A stretch of 64,000 bases of DNA from Galbibacter sp035306585 (GTDB lineage: Bacteria > Bacteroidota > Bacteroidia > Flavobacteriales > Flavobacteriaceae), in assembly GCF_035306585.1 (NCBI RefSeq), contig NZ_DATGNU010000123.1, positions 10,377 through 74,376 of the forward strand, given 5' to 3'. The translations under genes were made by a program, and so were the position numbers. The notes under the pieces were generated by a model. That model was not told where the DNA came from, did no database searches, and saw nothing but the letters and a program-made list of their open reading frames with translations. Each line of letters opens with the position of its first letter. The stretch's first letter is position 1. Below are positions 53,930 to 62,236 of the stretch, piece after piece.

Positions 53930-54556
53930 ATGAACGTTGAATCAGTATTTGAAAATAACAAAAAGTGGATTGCCCAGAAATTGGAATTAGATCCTGAGTA
54001 TTTTACGAAGCTAGGCAAAGGCCAGGATCCTAAGCTATTATACATTGGTTGCTCTGATAGCCGAGTTACCGCTGAAGATCTAATGGGTCTAGGCCCTGGG
54101 GAAGTTTTTGTACATCGTAATATTGCCAATTTAGTTGTCGGAACAGATTTGAATGCCATGTCTGTGGTAGAGTATTCTGTAAAACACCTAAATGTGGAAC
54201 ACGTGGTTATTTGTGGTCACTACGGTTGTGGAGGGGTAAAAGCCGCAATGCAATCGGCAGACCTAGGGATTTTAAATCCTTGGCTGAGAAATATACGAGA
54301 TGTATATCGTTTACACCAAAGAGAATTAGATACCATAAAGGATCCTGAAAAACAATACAATCGACTGGTAGAACTCAATGTACAAGAACAGTGTGTGAAT
54401 CTAATTAAGACCGCTGTTATCCAAAAGGCGGTTCGCAATCACGATTTAAAAGTTCACGGTTGGGTATTCGACATCAGAACTGGAAAGTTAATCGATCTTA
54501 AAATTGATTTAGATGGTATACTAAAATACATCATGCAGATTTATACCCTTGATTAA
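53930..54556 (+). CDS. Beta-class carbonic anhydrase
   Basis: A zinc enzyme interconverting CO2 and bicarbonate, cytoplasmic, 208 residues from the ATG at 53930. The zinc ligands are C41, H97 and C100 in YIGCSDSRVT and VICGHYGCGGVKAA, with the Asp43-Arg45 dyad intact. A further ATG at 53921 would add three residues. It lies 42 nt after the SulP gene and ends at a terminator. The pair suggests bicarbonate uptake followed by hydration/dehydration balance, perhaps for carboxylating enzymes. Confidence 0.95.
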   Translation: MNVESVFENNKKWIAQKLELDPEYFTKLGKGQDPKLLYIGCSDSRVTAEDLMGLGPGEVFVHRNIANLVVGTDLNAMSVVEYSVKHLNVEHVVICGHYGCGGVKAAMQSADLGILNPWLRNIRDVYRLHQRELDTIKDPEKQYNRLVELNVQEQCVNLIKTAVIQKAVRNHDLKVHGWVFDIRTGKLIDLKIDLDGILKYIMQIYTLD

Positions 54557-54579
54557 ACCCAGATGAAAATGTTATACAA

Positions 54580-54604
54580 AAAAGCACCTCCCAAAGGTGC
54601 TTTT
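54580..54604. terminator. Terminator after the carbonic anhydrase gene
   Basis: AAAAGCACCT (54580-54589) pairs with AGGTGCTTTT (54595-54604) around a 5-nt loop, with T-rich sequence after it. It is also oriented to end the minus-strand cvpA transcript. Confidence 0.85.
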
Positions 54605-54629
54605 GTAATTTCTAGCCATTATAGAATGC

Positions 54630-55199
54630 TTAAATAGAATCGTTCGCAGTACCAGAATGTTGTTTCAAAGGAACTTGATGTTGGTCAAATTCAAGGTTGA
54701 GCTTATCAAAGTTAGGCTCCTCACGAATGACCCAAGCAAAAATGTAATTTCCCACATGCCGCACCTTTGGATATAATATAGCATTCTCGAGGGTATTTTG
54801 ATTGATTAGCCCAAAACTTTGATTTCCACGATCAATAAAAACCAGTATAGCCCCTAAAATGATCGTAATTTTTAATCCCCCTAGAGCAGCCCCGAAGAGT
54901 TTATTTACAAATCCCAGAGCTGCAAAATTAGCAATTTTGGTGAGTAATCTCCCGATTAGGGAGACTGCAATTATGATGATAACAAAGGTTAGTGCGAAAG
55001 CAACAAGGCTTATATAATGTGGATCCCACTGTATTTCCTGTCTGAGGAAGTCACCGATATAGTATGAAAAATGAATAGCGCCGTAGATCCCAATAATTAA
55101 AGCAACAATGGAGGCCACCTCGATAAAAAAACCTTTTAAAAAACCCCGCACAATTCCATAAAGTAGTAATCCCCCGATAATAATATCAATGTAATTCAT
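54630..55199 (-). CDS. CvpA family membrane protein
   Basis: 189 residues from the ATG at 55199. Four hydrophobic helices are seen: NYIDIIIGGLLLYGIVRGFLKGFF, the GF-rich pattern typical of CvpA, then EVASIVALIIGIYGAIHF, ISLVAFALTFVIIIIAVSLIGRLL and LGGLKITIILGAILVF. CvpA proteins are inner-membrane proteins linked to colicin V production in E. coli and to envelope stress elsewhere; the molecular role is unknown. The frame is open further upstream to 55346, but that extension overlaps the opposite-strand gene and the promoter, so it is rejected. It is divergent from the gene at 55307. Confidence 0.88.
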   Translation of the reverse strand: MNYIDIIIGGLLLYGIVRGFLKGFFIEVASIVALIIGIYGAIHFSYYIGDFLRQEIQWDPHYISLVAFALTFVIIIIAVSLIGRLLTKIANFAALGFVNKLFGAALGGLKITIILGAILVFIDRGNQSFGLINQNTLENAILYPKVRHVGNYIFAWVIREEPNFDKLNLEFDQHQVPLKQHSGTANDSI

Positions 55200-55223
55200 C
55201 CTAAATATGCTAATGAAATTTAA

Positions 55224-55231
55224 CAAATATA
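55224..55231 (-). promoter_or_regulatory. -7 element for cvpA
   Basis: The minus-strand reading is TATATTTG, 24 nt before the ATG at 55199. It fixes the start of cvpA. Confidence 0.55.
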
Positions 55232-55282
55232 GTATTTTTAACGGATTGAAGTTCCAAGAGGGCAAATGTGAATTTAGTTGTT

Positions 55283-55290
55283 TATTTTTG
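55283..55290 (+). promoter_or_regulatory. -7 element for the gene at 55307
   Basis: TATTTTTG matches TAnnTTTG. It lies 16 nt before the ATG at 55307 and downstream of the GTG at 55268, supporting the later start. Confidence 0.5.
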
Positions 55291-55306
55291 CAATAAATTT
55301 TACGAA

Positions 55307-55663
55307 ATGGCAAGAGATGAGGCCCTGAAGTTAAAATGGGATACATTGGTTAAGAAACTATCTAATCGTTTCGCTGATGGTGAAATTTTAGACTTAGAGT
55401 CAATTATATACCTAGTTGGGGTACAAGAGTTAGGACAGTTAAATAGGGGGTTTAAGAAGGATGAAAAGTTAAATCTAATGCACATTGCGATCTGTAAATT
55501 ACTAGAACCATATGGTTATTATGAGTTTGATTTTTACGATGAAGATGGTTGGCCTCATTATACTGTAAAAGCGCAATTACCCAACTTAAAGGCAGGAGAG
55601 CAATCCATATTGATGAAAGAAGCTCTGGTACAGTATTTTACAGAAAATGGCTATTTGGAATGA
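55307..55663 (+). CDS. Conserved hypothetical protein, 118 aa
   Basis: A soluble, mostly helical protein of 118 residues from the ATG at 55307. Notable segments are LKWDTLVKKLSNRFADGEILDLESIIYLVGVQELGQ and, later, YGYYEFDFYDEDGWPHY, a strongly aromatic/acidic stretch. It has the feel of a phylum-specific conserved protein found near pheS, but I cannot name the family or a function. It has no signal peptide and no paralogue in the window. pheS follows after 99 nt and has its own -7 element. Confidence 0.7.
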   Translation: MARDEALKLKWDTLVKKLSNRFADGEILDLESIIYLVGVQELGQLNRGFKKDEKLNLMHIAICKLLEPYGYYEFDFYDEDGWPHYTVKAQLPNLKAGEQSILMKEALVQYFTENGYLE

Positions 55664-55734
55664 CCCCCCTCCAATCTTTTTTAGATCGTTAGAATAATTA
55701 CCTTAAGTTAAGAAGGTATTTTATTAGGAATAAT

Positions 55735-55742
55735 TAAATTTG
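55735..55742 (+). promoter_or_regulatory. -7 element for pheS
   Basis: TAAATTTG matches TAnnTTTG, 20 nt before the ATG at 55763. The -33 region is AT-rich without a clear TTG. Confidence 0.5.
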
Positions 55743-55762
55743 CGCATTCAAAGACAATACAT

Positions 55763-56782
55763 ATGATATCTAGCATTAAGGAACATATTGAAAAGGTAAA
55801 GGCTTTTTCGACTGATCAATTAGAGGAGGTAGAGCGTTTCAGAATTCAATACTTAGGAAAGAAAGGAGTTCTTAATGATTTTTTTGCAGCATTTAAAAAC
55901 GTACCAAATGAGCAGAAAAAGGAATTTGGTCAAGTGATCAATGAATTAAAAAACGCTGCACAGGATAAGGTGACTTTCCTAAAAGAAGCTTTGGAAAACA
56001 GGGCTAGTTCTATCGCGCAATATGGCGATTTAACCCGACCTGGGATGCCATTTGAGGTGGGCTCAAGGCACCCGATATCACTTGTTAGAAATCAGATCAT
56101 TGATATTTTTTCACGTATTGGATTTAATGTTTCAGAAGGTCCTGAGATTGAAGATGACTGGCATAATTTTACTGCACTAAATTTGCCAGAATATCATCCT
56201 GCAAGAGATATGCAGGACACCTTCTTTGTTCAGACCGACCCAGATATTCTTTTGAGAACACACACTTCTTCGGTACAGGTGCGCTATATGGAAAATAACC
56301 AACCTCCTATTAGGACCATTTCCCCTGGACGGGTCTATAGGAACGAGGCGATTTCATCGCGTTCGCACTGTTTCTTTCACCAAGTGGAGGGACTGTATAT
56401 TGACAAAGGAGTTTCATTTGCAGATTTAAAACAAACACTTCAGTTCTTCACTCAAGAGATGTTTGGAAAATCGAAGATACGTTTGCGTCCTTCATACTTT
56501 CCATTTACCGAGCCTAGCGCGGAGGTAGATGTATATTGGGGTCTTGAAACTGAAACGGATTACAGAATGACCAAAGGAACTGGTTGGCTTGAAATTATGG
56601 GCTGTGGAATGGTGGATCCCAATGTGTTGGAAAATTGTGGTATAGACTCTAAAGAATATACTGGTTTTGCTTTTGGTATGGGTATTGATCGTATAGCATT
56701 GTTGTTACATCAGATTTCAGATATTCGTATATTGAGTGAAAATGATATTCGCTTCTTAAAGCAATTTAAATCAGTGTTGTAG
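55763..56782 (+). CDS. pheS: Phenylalanine--tRNA ligase alpha subunit
   Basis: The catalytic subunit of the alpha2-beta2 PheRS, 339 residues. An N-terminal coiled coil (about 1-90) is followed by the class II core: motif 2 sequence LLRTHTSSVQVRYM with ISPGRVYRNEAISSRSHCFFHQVEGLYI, and motif 3 sequence GFAFGMGIDRIALLLHQI. The length and motifs are complete. pheT is not adjacent, which is common in this phylum. Its TAG stop overlaps by one base the GTG start of the next gene. Confidence 0.97.
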   Translation: MISSIKEHIEKVKAFSTDQLEEVERFRIQYLGKKGVLNDFFAAFKNVPNEQKKEFGQVINELKNAAQDKVTFLKEALENRASSIAQYGDLTRPGMPFEVGSRHPISLVRNQIIDIFSRIGFNVSEGPEIEDDWHNFTALNLPEYHPARDMQDTFFVQTDPDILLRTHTSSVQVRYMENNQPPIRTISPGRVYRNEAISSRSHCFFHQVEGLYIDKGVSFADLKQTLQFFTQEMFGKSKIRLRPSYFPFTEPSAEVDVYWGLETETDYRMTKGTGWLEIMGCGMVDPNVLENCGIDSKEYTGFAFGMGIDRIALLLHQISDIRILSENDIRFLKQFKSVL

Positions 56783-57177
56783 TGAAAAAGGATATTCAAA
56801 TTCCTATTGCAGAGGATGTTTTTGTGGTTGCTGTTCATCAGTGGGATGAAAAGAAGCTAAATAAGGATTGGTGGGTGTATTTAATTAACAACCAAAATCA
56901 GCCTTTAGAAGCCACTATTTTAGTTTCCAAGGGCTATGGAGAGGGTTTAAAAACATCCACTATCAGGCACGGCTTTGGAAACGTTGCAGCGAAATCGGTG
57001 ACCAAGGTTGAATTACTCCAAGAAGAAGTTGTTAAACTTTCCAACGAGTTCTTTTTAACTTTCTTTCAAGAGGGTATTTTATTTGAAAAAAAATTTGTTT
57101 TCCAGCCATATCAACTTTTGGAAGCTAATACTACAGAAATTCCACTTTTAGACGAACAAGGCGTTTTAGCCAGATAA
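56782..57177 (+). CDS. Conserved hypothetical protein translationally coupled to pheS
   Basis: 131 residues starting at GTG 56782, which shares a base with the pheS stop codon, so translation is probably coupled. There is no signal peptide. The sequence reads VAVHQWDEKKLNKDWWVYLINN, then a Gly-rich turn (SKGYGEGLKTSTIRHGFGNVAAKS) and strand-rich C-terminus ending LLDEQGVLAR. It suggests a small beta-rich cytoplasmic fold. I do not recognise a family with a known role; the tight linkage to pheS hints at a translation-related job, which is speculative. Confidence 0.75.
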   Translation: MKKDIQIPIAEDVFVVAVHQWDEKKLNKDWWVYLINNQNQPLEATILVSKGYGEGLKTSTIRHGFGNVAAKSVTKVELLQEEVVKLSNEFFLTFFQEGILFEKKFVFQPYQLLEANTTEIPLLDEQGVLAR

Positions 57178-57365
57178 CAAAGGATTGATTTTACGGCTAT
57201 TCTACCTGCACAAAGGCGATTTGGCACACTGATTTTGATTTGCATAAATTCATAAATATGTCGCTATTTAACGAAAATAATTGATAGATTTAGTTAATTA
57301 ACCGATTGATTATCATCGTTGTATCCCGATTAACTTATAATTAACAAATTATTAACTTTGATTAG

Positions 57366-57396
57366 TTCGGTTAAAACAGAACTAAGTGTACTTTTG
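57366..57396 (+). promoter_or_regulatory. Promoter of the efflux operon regulator
   Basis: TTCG at 57366-57369 (one mismatch to TTTG) and TACTTTTG at 57389-57396 are 19 nt apart. The -7 element is 19 nt before the ATG at 57415, which excludes an upstream TTG start at 57358. Confidence 0.55.
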
Positions 57397-57414
57397 TGCT
57401 CGTTAAATTTAGGT

Positions 57415-57933
57415 ATGGCAGATCCATTGGAATTAATAAAAATTAAAAAGCAATTAATCGAAGAGATGGGCGTGTATTTTGAAAGTCAAGATGTGCTCTC
57501 CCCATTGTCTTCAAGGATATTTGCTTTCTTAGCTCTGACTGGGAATTCTGGCGCCACCTTCGATGAAATTGTCGAGGAATTGGAGGTTAGCAAGAGTTCT
57601 GTATCCACCAATCTTCAATTATTGCAAACCATGGGCAGGGTTGGGTACTATACTAAATCAGGAGATCGAAAGCGTTATTTTAAAATTGCTGAAGATAACA
57701 TGGTGAACCGATTGGATGACAAAGTAGCATCATGGGAACGCGAGAAGGTACTTCATCTCAAAGTTCTAGAGTATAAAGCGCTTCAATTTGAAAACAGTAA
57801 ACTAACAAAGGAAGAACAACAACGAGAAATGGGTTTTTCTACCCATTATATAGAGTTTTTAGAAAGTATGATTGAAAACTTAAAAAAACTTAAAAATAAT
57901 TTATTAATAACTATCAATCAGGAACAAAAATGA
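57415..57933 (+). CDS. GbsR/MarR-type winged-helix transcriptional regulator
   Basis: 172 residues from the ATG at 57415. A winged-helix domain (SRIFAFLALTGNSGATFDEIVEELEVSKSSVSTNLQLLQTMGRVGYYTKSGDRKRYFKI) lies in the N-terminal half, and the rest is a long helical coiled-coil-like tail suited to dimerisation. The pattern matches GbsR/MarR-like regulators that lead RND efflux operons in Bacteroidota. Its stop overlaps the adaptor gene start by 4 nt (ATGA), so it is translated together with the pump it probably controls, most likely as an autorepressor. Confidence 0.88.
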   Translation: MADPLELIKIKKQLIEEMGVYFESQDVLSPLSSRIFAFLALTGNSGATFDEIVEELEVSKSSVSTNLQLLQTMGRVGYYTKSGDRKRYFKIAEDNMVNRLDDKVASWEREKVLHLKVLEYKALQFENSKLTKEEQQREMGFSTHYIEFLESMIENLKKLKNNLLITINQEQK

Positions 57934-59054
57934 GGGCAAATTTGTATTTAAAATTATTATCCATAGCAATGGCATTAACTCTTGGTGCTTGCGGCGGGAA
58001 AGAACAACAACAAGGTGCAGCACAACAGGCCTTGCCTTTTCCAATAGTGAAAGTAGGTTCGAAGCAGATTACTGGATACAGTAGCTATCCTGCAAGTATT
58101 GAAGGTATTGTCAATAGTGATATCCGTGCTAAAGTATCGGGTTATATAAAACAAGTGTTGGTAGATGAGGGTGAAAAAGTTCGCGCAGGCCAACCACTCT
58201 TTAGACTAGAAACAGCCTCTTTATCCCAAGATGCTGAGGCGGCTAAAGCATCTGTTAATGCAGCTCAAGTGGAGGTTGACAGACTTGGACCACTTGTTGA
58301 AAAAGGGATTGTTAGTAATGTGCAGCTTGAAACCGCTAAAGCTAAATTAGCGCAGGCAAAAAGTACCTACAACAGTATTACAGCCAATATTGGGTATGCC
58401 ACAGTTAAGAGCCCAATTGATGGTTACGTTGGAGCTATTCCTTACCGTGTAGGGTCATTGATAAGTCCTGCGGATCCAACTCCGCTAACAACAGTTTCGG
58501 ATATTAGCGAGGTTTATGCTTATTTTTCCATGAATGAAAAAGATTACTTGGATTTTATCCAAAATGCAGAGGGTGAGACCCTTCAGGATAAATTGGACAA
58601 TTTGCCTGCGGTTAATCTACAGCTAGCAAATGGTAGTATATACAAGGAAAAAGGAAAAATACAAACCGTAACGGGACAAGTAAATCAGAGCACTGGTACT
58701 GTAAGTTTTAGGGCAATTTTTGAGAACCCTAATCTAATAGTAACCAATGGTAATAGTGGTAAAGTTTTAATTCCTACTACTTATACCGATGCGCCAGTAA
58801 TTCCGCAAGCGGCAACCTTTGAAAGACAAGGCCAGATCCTAGTGTACCATGTGAAGGAAGATAACACAGTTTCTGCTGATGTAGTTGAAATTAAAGACAG
58901 AATCGATAATTTATATGTAGTGAAATCTGGCGTCAAAGTAGGAGATGTGATCGTATCTGATGGTGTTGGTAAACTTAGACCCAACATGCCTATTGTACCA
59001 CAAGAGGTACCTTATGATAGCGTAGTTAAGCCATTAGAAACAGTGTTCAAATAA
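57930..59054 (+). CDS. RND efflux periplasmic adaptor (membrane fusion protein)
   Basis: 374 residues, a lipoprotein: signal peptide with lipobox LGAC then GGKEQQQG. The lipoyl-like domain halves are IRAKVSGYIKQVLVDEGEKVRAGQPLF and ATVKSPIDGYVGAIPYRVGSLISP, flanking a coiled-coil hairpin (about 90-150). Beta-barrel and membrane-proximal domains follow. It bridges the RND pump and the outer-membrane channel. It is the second gene in the operon, overlapping the regulator by 4 nt and 30 nt before the pump gene. Confidence 0.95.
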   Translation: MRANLYLKLLSIAMALTLGACGGKEQQQGAAQQALPFPIVKVGSKQITGYSSYPASIEGIVNSDIRAKVSGYIKQVLVDEGEKVRAGQPLFRLETASLSQDAEAAKASVNAAQVEVDRLGPLVEKGIVSNVQLETAKAKLAQAKSTYNSITANIGYATVKSPIDGYVGAIPYRVGSLISPADPTPLTTVSDISEVYAYFSMNEKDYLDFIQNAEGETLQDKLDNLPAVNLQLANGSIYKEKGKIQTVTGQVNQSTGTVSFRAIFENPNLIVTNGNSGKVLIPTTYTDAPVIPQAATFERQGQILVYHVKEDNTVSADVVEIKDRIDNLYVVKSGVKVGDVIVSDGVGKLRPNMPIVPQEVPYDSVVKPLETVFK

Positions 59055-59084
59055 TATAAGGATCTCACGACTAAATTGTAAGAC

Positions 59085-62000
59085 ATGATAAAAACGTTTA
59101 TAGAGAGACCTGTTTTATCAACAGTAATCTCGATCATTATAGTGATATTGGGGGTTTTGGGTGTGACTACCTTGCCAATTGAACAATATCCAGATATTGC
59201 ACCACCAACTATTACGGTTTCTGCTACTTATCCTGGAGCTAACGCCGAGACTATATTGGAGAGTGTAATTATCCCGATAGAGGAACAAGTGAATGGAGTG
59301 GAAGGGATGACCTACATCACTTCTACGGCTACAAACGCTGGTACTGCTGAAATCACCGTATATTTTGATCAAGAAACCGATGCAGATATTGCTTCAGTGA
59401 ACGTTCAAAATAGGGTTGCGCGTGCGAATCCTTTATTACCACAGGAGGTAATCCAAACAGGGGTAACCACGCAGAAGCAACAAACCAGTGCATTGATGTT
59501 TATGTCGTTTTATTCGACCAATGAAAATTATGATGCCACCTTCTTAGCCAACTATTTGAAAATCAATGTTACTCCTGAAATTCAAAGGGTAAATGGAGTT
59601 GGTAATGTCCAGGTGTTTTCCGCGCAGGATTACTCTATGAGAATTTGGTTAAAACCAGAAAAGTTAGCGGCTTATAATCTAATTCCAACAGATGTAATGG
59701 CAGCGCTTAATGAGCAAAGCTTGGAAGCAGCTGCAGGTTCTCTTGGGGAGAACAATGGAGAGGCATTCTCATATGTAATTAAATATAGTGGTCGATTTAA
59801 GACTGAAAAACAGTACGAGGATATTATTATTAAGGCCTTAGGGAACGGGGAGTATCTGAAGTTGAAAGACGTGGCGGAAATTGAATTGGATGCCTTCTCT
59901 TATGCCTCTAGTGCCAAGACCAATGGATATCCAAGTGTGAGTATGGGTATATTCCAAACTAAGGGATCTAATGCTCAAGAAATTATTGAAAACATTAAGG
60001 ATAAACTAGATGAGATGTCAGCTAGTTTCCCTGAAGGGATAGAGGTTTTTATCCCTTATGATACAAACGTATTCTTAACTGCCTCTATCGATAAGGTTGT
60101 CAATACGTTGATCGAAGCATTTATATTGGTATTTATTGTAGTGTTTGTTTTCTTACAAGATTTTAGGTCTACTTTAATTCCAGCCATTGCGGTGCCCGTC
60201 GCAATTGTGGGTACATTCTTCTTTTTAAATGTCTTTGGTTATTCGATTAACTTATTGACCTTGTTTGCGCTTGTACTGGCCATTGGTATTGTGGTGGATG
60301 ACGCCATTGTAGTGGTGGAGGCGGTTCATGCTAAAATAGAAGAAGGTGTCTCAAAAACTTCTATGGATGCCACCCATAGTGCAATGGGGGAAATTACCGG
60401 CGCTATTATCTCTATTACTCTAGTAATGTGTGCGGTGTTTATACCTGTGACCTTTATTCAAGGACCGACAGGTGTCTTTTACGAACAATTTGGGGTTACG
60501 CTGATCGTGGCGATTTTAATTTCGGCGGTAAATGCCTTGACGCTAAGTCCTGCATTATGTGCGTTGTTATTAAAAACACATTCAGAGGAAGATAAAAAGA
60601 AAAAGTCCTTTTTACAGCGATTCTATGATGCTTTTAACAGAGGTTTTAATGCTACAACGGAAAGATATGGTAGGGCATTAGGGTTCTTGGTGAAAAATAA
60701 ATGGGTAACTGGAGTGATGTTATTGGCTTCTGCTGCTGGAATTTATTGGGCTACTATGGTAACTCCAACTGGGTTTGTGCCCAATGAAGATCGAGCCATG
60801 GTTTTCGTTAACGTGGAATTACCCCCAGGGTCATCTATGGATAGAACAGCCCAGGTAAATGAGGAGTTATATGGTAAGATTAAGGACATGCCTGGTATTG
60901 ATGGTGTAACATTAATTACTGGATTTAGTTTGATCGGTGGTCAAGGGAATAACTATGGTTTAGGGTTTATAAAATTGGATGATTGGGATCTTCGAGAAGA
61001 TGAAACCTTATCCGTAGATGCCATTACGAAGAAACTCTTCGGTGTGGCGGCTACCATTCCAGGGGCAAATATTATTTTCTTCTCACCCCCTAGTGTACCA
61101 GGATTTGGTATGTCTGCTGGTTTTGAGTTTAATTTATTAGATAGATCTGGAGGTGCGTTTACTGATCTTGATCAGGTCAATCAGGATTTTATCATGTCAC
61201 TTATGCAACATCCTGAAATTCAGTATGCTCAATCTTCCTTTAATACCAACTATCCTCAGTATGAGATGGAAATTGATGTCCCAGTAGCCAAAAGCTTGGG
61301 CGTGCCTATTAGCTCAATCTTCTCTACCCTGCAAGGCTATATTGGAGGAATTTACGCAGCGGATTTTTCTCGATTCGGTAAGCAGTATCGTGTGTTCTTG
61401 CAAACGCTTCCAGAGGATAGGGCAACATTAGAATCACTTGATGGATTATATGTAAGAACAGGCGATGGAGAAATGGCTCCAATTACGCAATTTATTTCAC
61501 TTAAAAGAGTGTATGGACCACAGTCGGTAACACGTTTTAACTTATATAATTCTACCAATGTTTCTGGAGCCACTAATCCTGGATTTAGTACAGGGGATGC
61601 CATTAATATTATTGAACAAGAGGTTCAAAATCTTCCAACGGATTATGACATTGCCTATTCAGGTTTAACACGTGAGGAAGTAAGTGCGGGTAACCAAACA
61701 TTTTTAATTTTTGTGCTCAGTATTGTGTTTGTATATTTCTTACTGGCGGCGCAGTATGAGAGCTACATGCTTCCTTTTGCGGTGATTCTATCGTTGCCAT
61801 TAGGAGTATTTGGGGCATATTTTACGACAATGATTGCCGGCTTGCAGAACAATATTTATTTCCAAATTGCACTGATTATGTTAATTGGACTTCTAGCTAA
61901 AAATGCAATTCTAATCGTTGAATTTGCCGTCCAAAGAAGGCGACGAGGAGAGAGTCTTACCGACGCGGCAATTCATGGTGCTAAAGCTCGTTTACGTCCG

Positions 62001-62225
62001 ATTTTAATGACCTCTTTTGCCTTTATTTTAGGATTGATGCCTTTAGCATTGGCAGGAGGTGTAGGAGCAGCGGGTAACCGATCCATCGGTACCGGTGCAG
62101 CTGGCGGAATGTTAATTGGAACAATTCTAGGAGTATTTGTTATCCCAGTGCTCTTTGTTATATTCCAATGGTTACAAGAGAAGGTAAGTTCAAAAAAAGA
62201 ACCATTCACTGAAATTGAAGCTTAA
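59085..62225 (+). CDS. RND multidrug efflux pump (AcrB/MexF-like, HAE1 family)
   Basis: 1046 residues, an inner-membrane proton-driven trimeric pump. The start MIKTFIERPVLSTVISIIIVILGVLGV is typical of HAE1 proteins, twelve membrane helices flank two large periplasmic loops, and the proton-relay acidic pair is in GIVVDDAIVVVEAV. FIPVTFIQGPTGVFYEQFGVT and GLLAKNAILIVEFA are further signatures. Length and motifs are complete. The substrate range, antibiotics or solvents, is not readable. It lies between adaptor and outer-membrane factor genes. Confidence 0.97.
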   Translation: MIKTFIERPVLSTVISIIIVILGVLGVTTLPIEQYPDIAPPTITVSATYPGANAETILESVIIPIEEQVNGVEGMTYITSTATNAGTAEITVYFDQETDADIASVNVQNRVARANPLLPQEVIQTGVTTQKQQTSALMFMSFYSTNENYDATFLANYLKINVTPEIQRVNGVGNVQVFSAQDYSMRIWLKPEKLAAYNLIPTDVMAALNEQSLEAAAGSLGENNGEAFSYVIKYSGRFKTEKQYEDIIIKALGNGEYLKLKDVAEIELDAFSYASSAKTNGYPSVSMGIFQTKGSNAQEIIENIKDKLDEMSASFPEGIEVFIPYDTNVFLTASIDKVVNTLIEAFILVFIVVFVFLQDFRSTLIPAIAVPVAIVGTFFFLNVFGYSINLLTLFALVLAIGIVVDDAIVVVEAVHAKIEEGVSKTSMDATHSAMGEITGAIISITLVMCAVFIPVTFIQGPTGVFYEQFGVTLIVAILISAVNALTLSPALCALLLKTHSEEDKKKKSFLQRFYDAFNRGFNATTERYGRALGFLVKNKWVTGVMLLASAAGIYWATMVTPTGFVPNEDRAMVFVNVELPPGSSMDRTAQVNEELYGKIKDMPGIDGVTLITGFSLIGGQGNNYGLGFIKLDDWDLREDETLSVDAITKKLFGVAATIPGANIIFFSPPSVPGFGMSAGFEFNLLDRSGGAFTDLDQVNQDFIMSLMQHPEIQYAQSSFNTNYPQYEMEIDVPVAKSLGVPISSIFSTLQGYIGGIYAADFSRFGKQYRVFLQTLPEDRATLESLDGLYVRTGDGEMAPITQFISLKRVYGPQSVTRFNLYNSTNVSGATNPGFSTGDAINIIEQEVQNLPTDYDIAYSGLTREEVSAGNQTFLIFVLSIVFVYFLLAAQYESYMLPFAVILSLPLGVFGAYFTTMIAGLQNNIYFQIALIMLIGLLAKNAILIVEFAVQRRRRGESLTDAAIHGAKARLRPILMTSFAFILGLMPLALAGGVGAAGNRSIGTGAAGGMLIGTILGVFVIPVLFVIFQWLQEKVSSKKEPFTEIEA

Positions 62226-62236
62226 TAAATTAAACA

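Noticed and set aside
55200..55346. Upstream extension of cvpA by 49 residues
   Set aside because: It would cross the -7 element of cvpA and overlap the opposite gene; the extension has no CvpA-like sequence.
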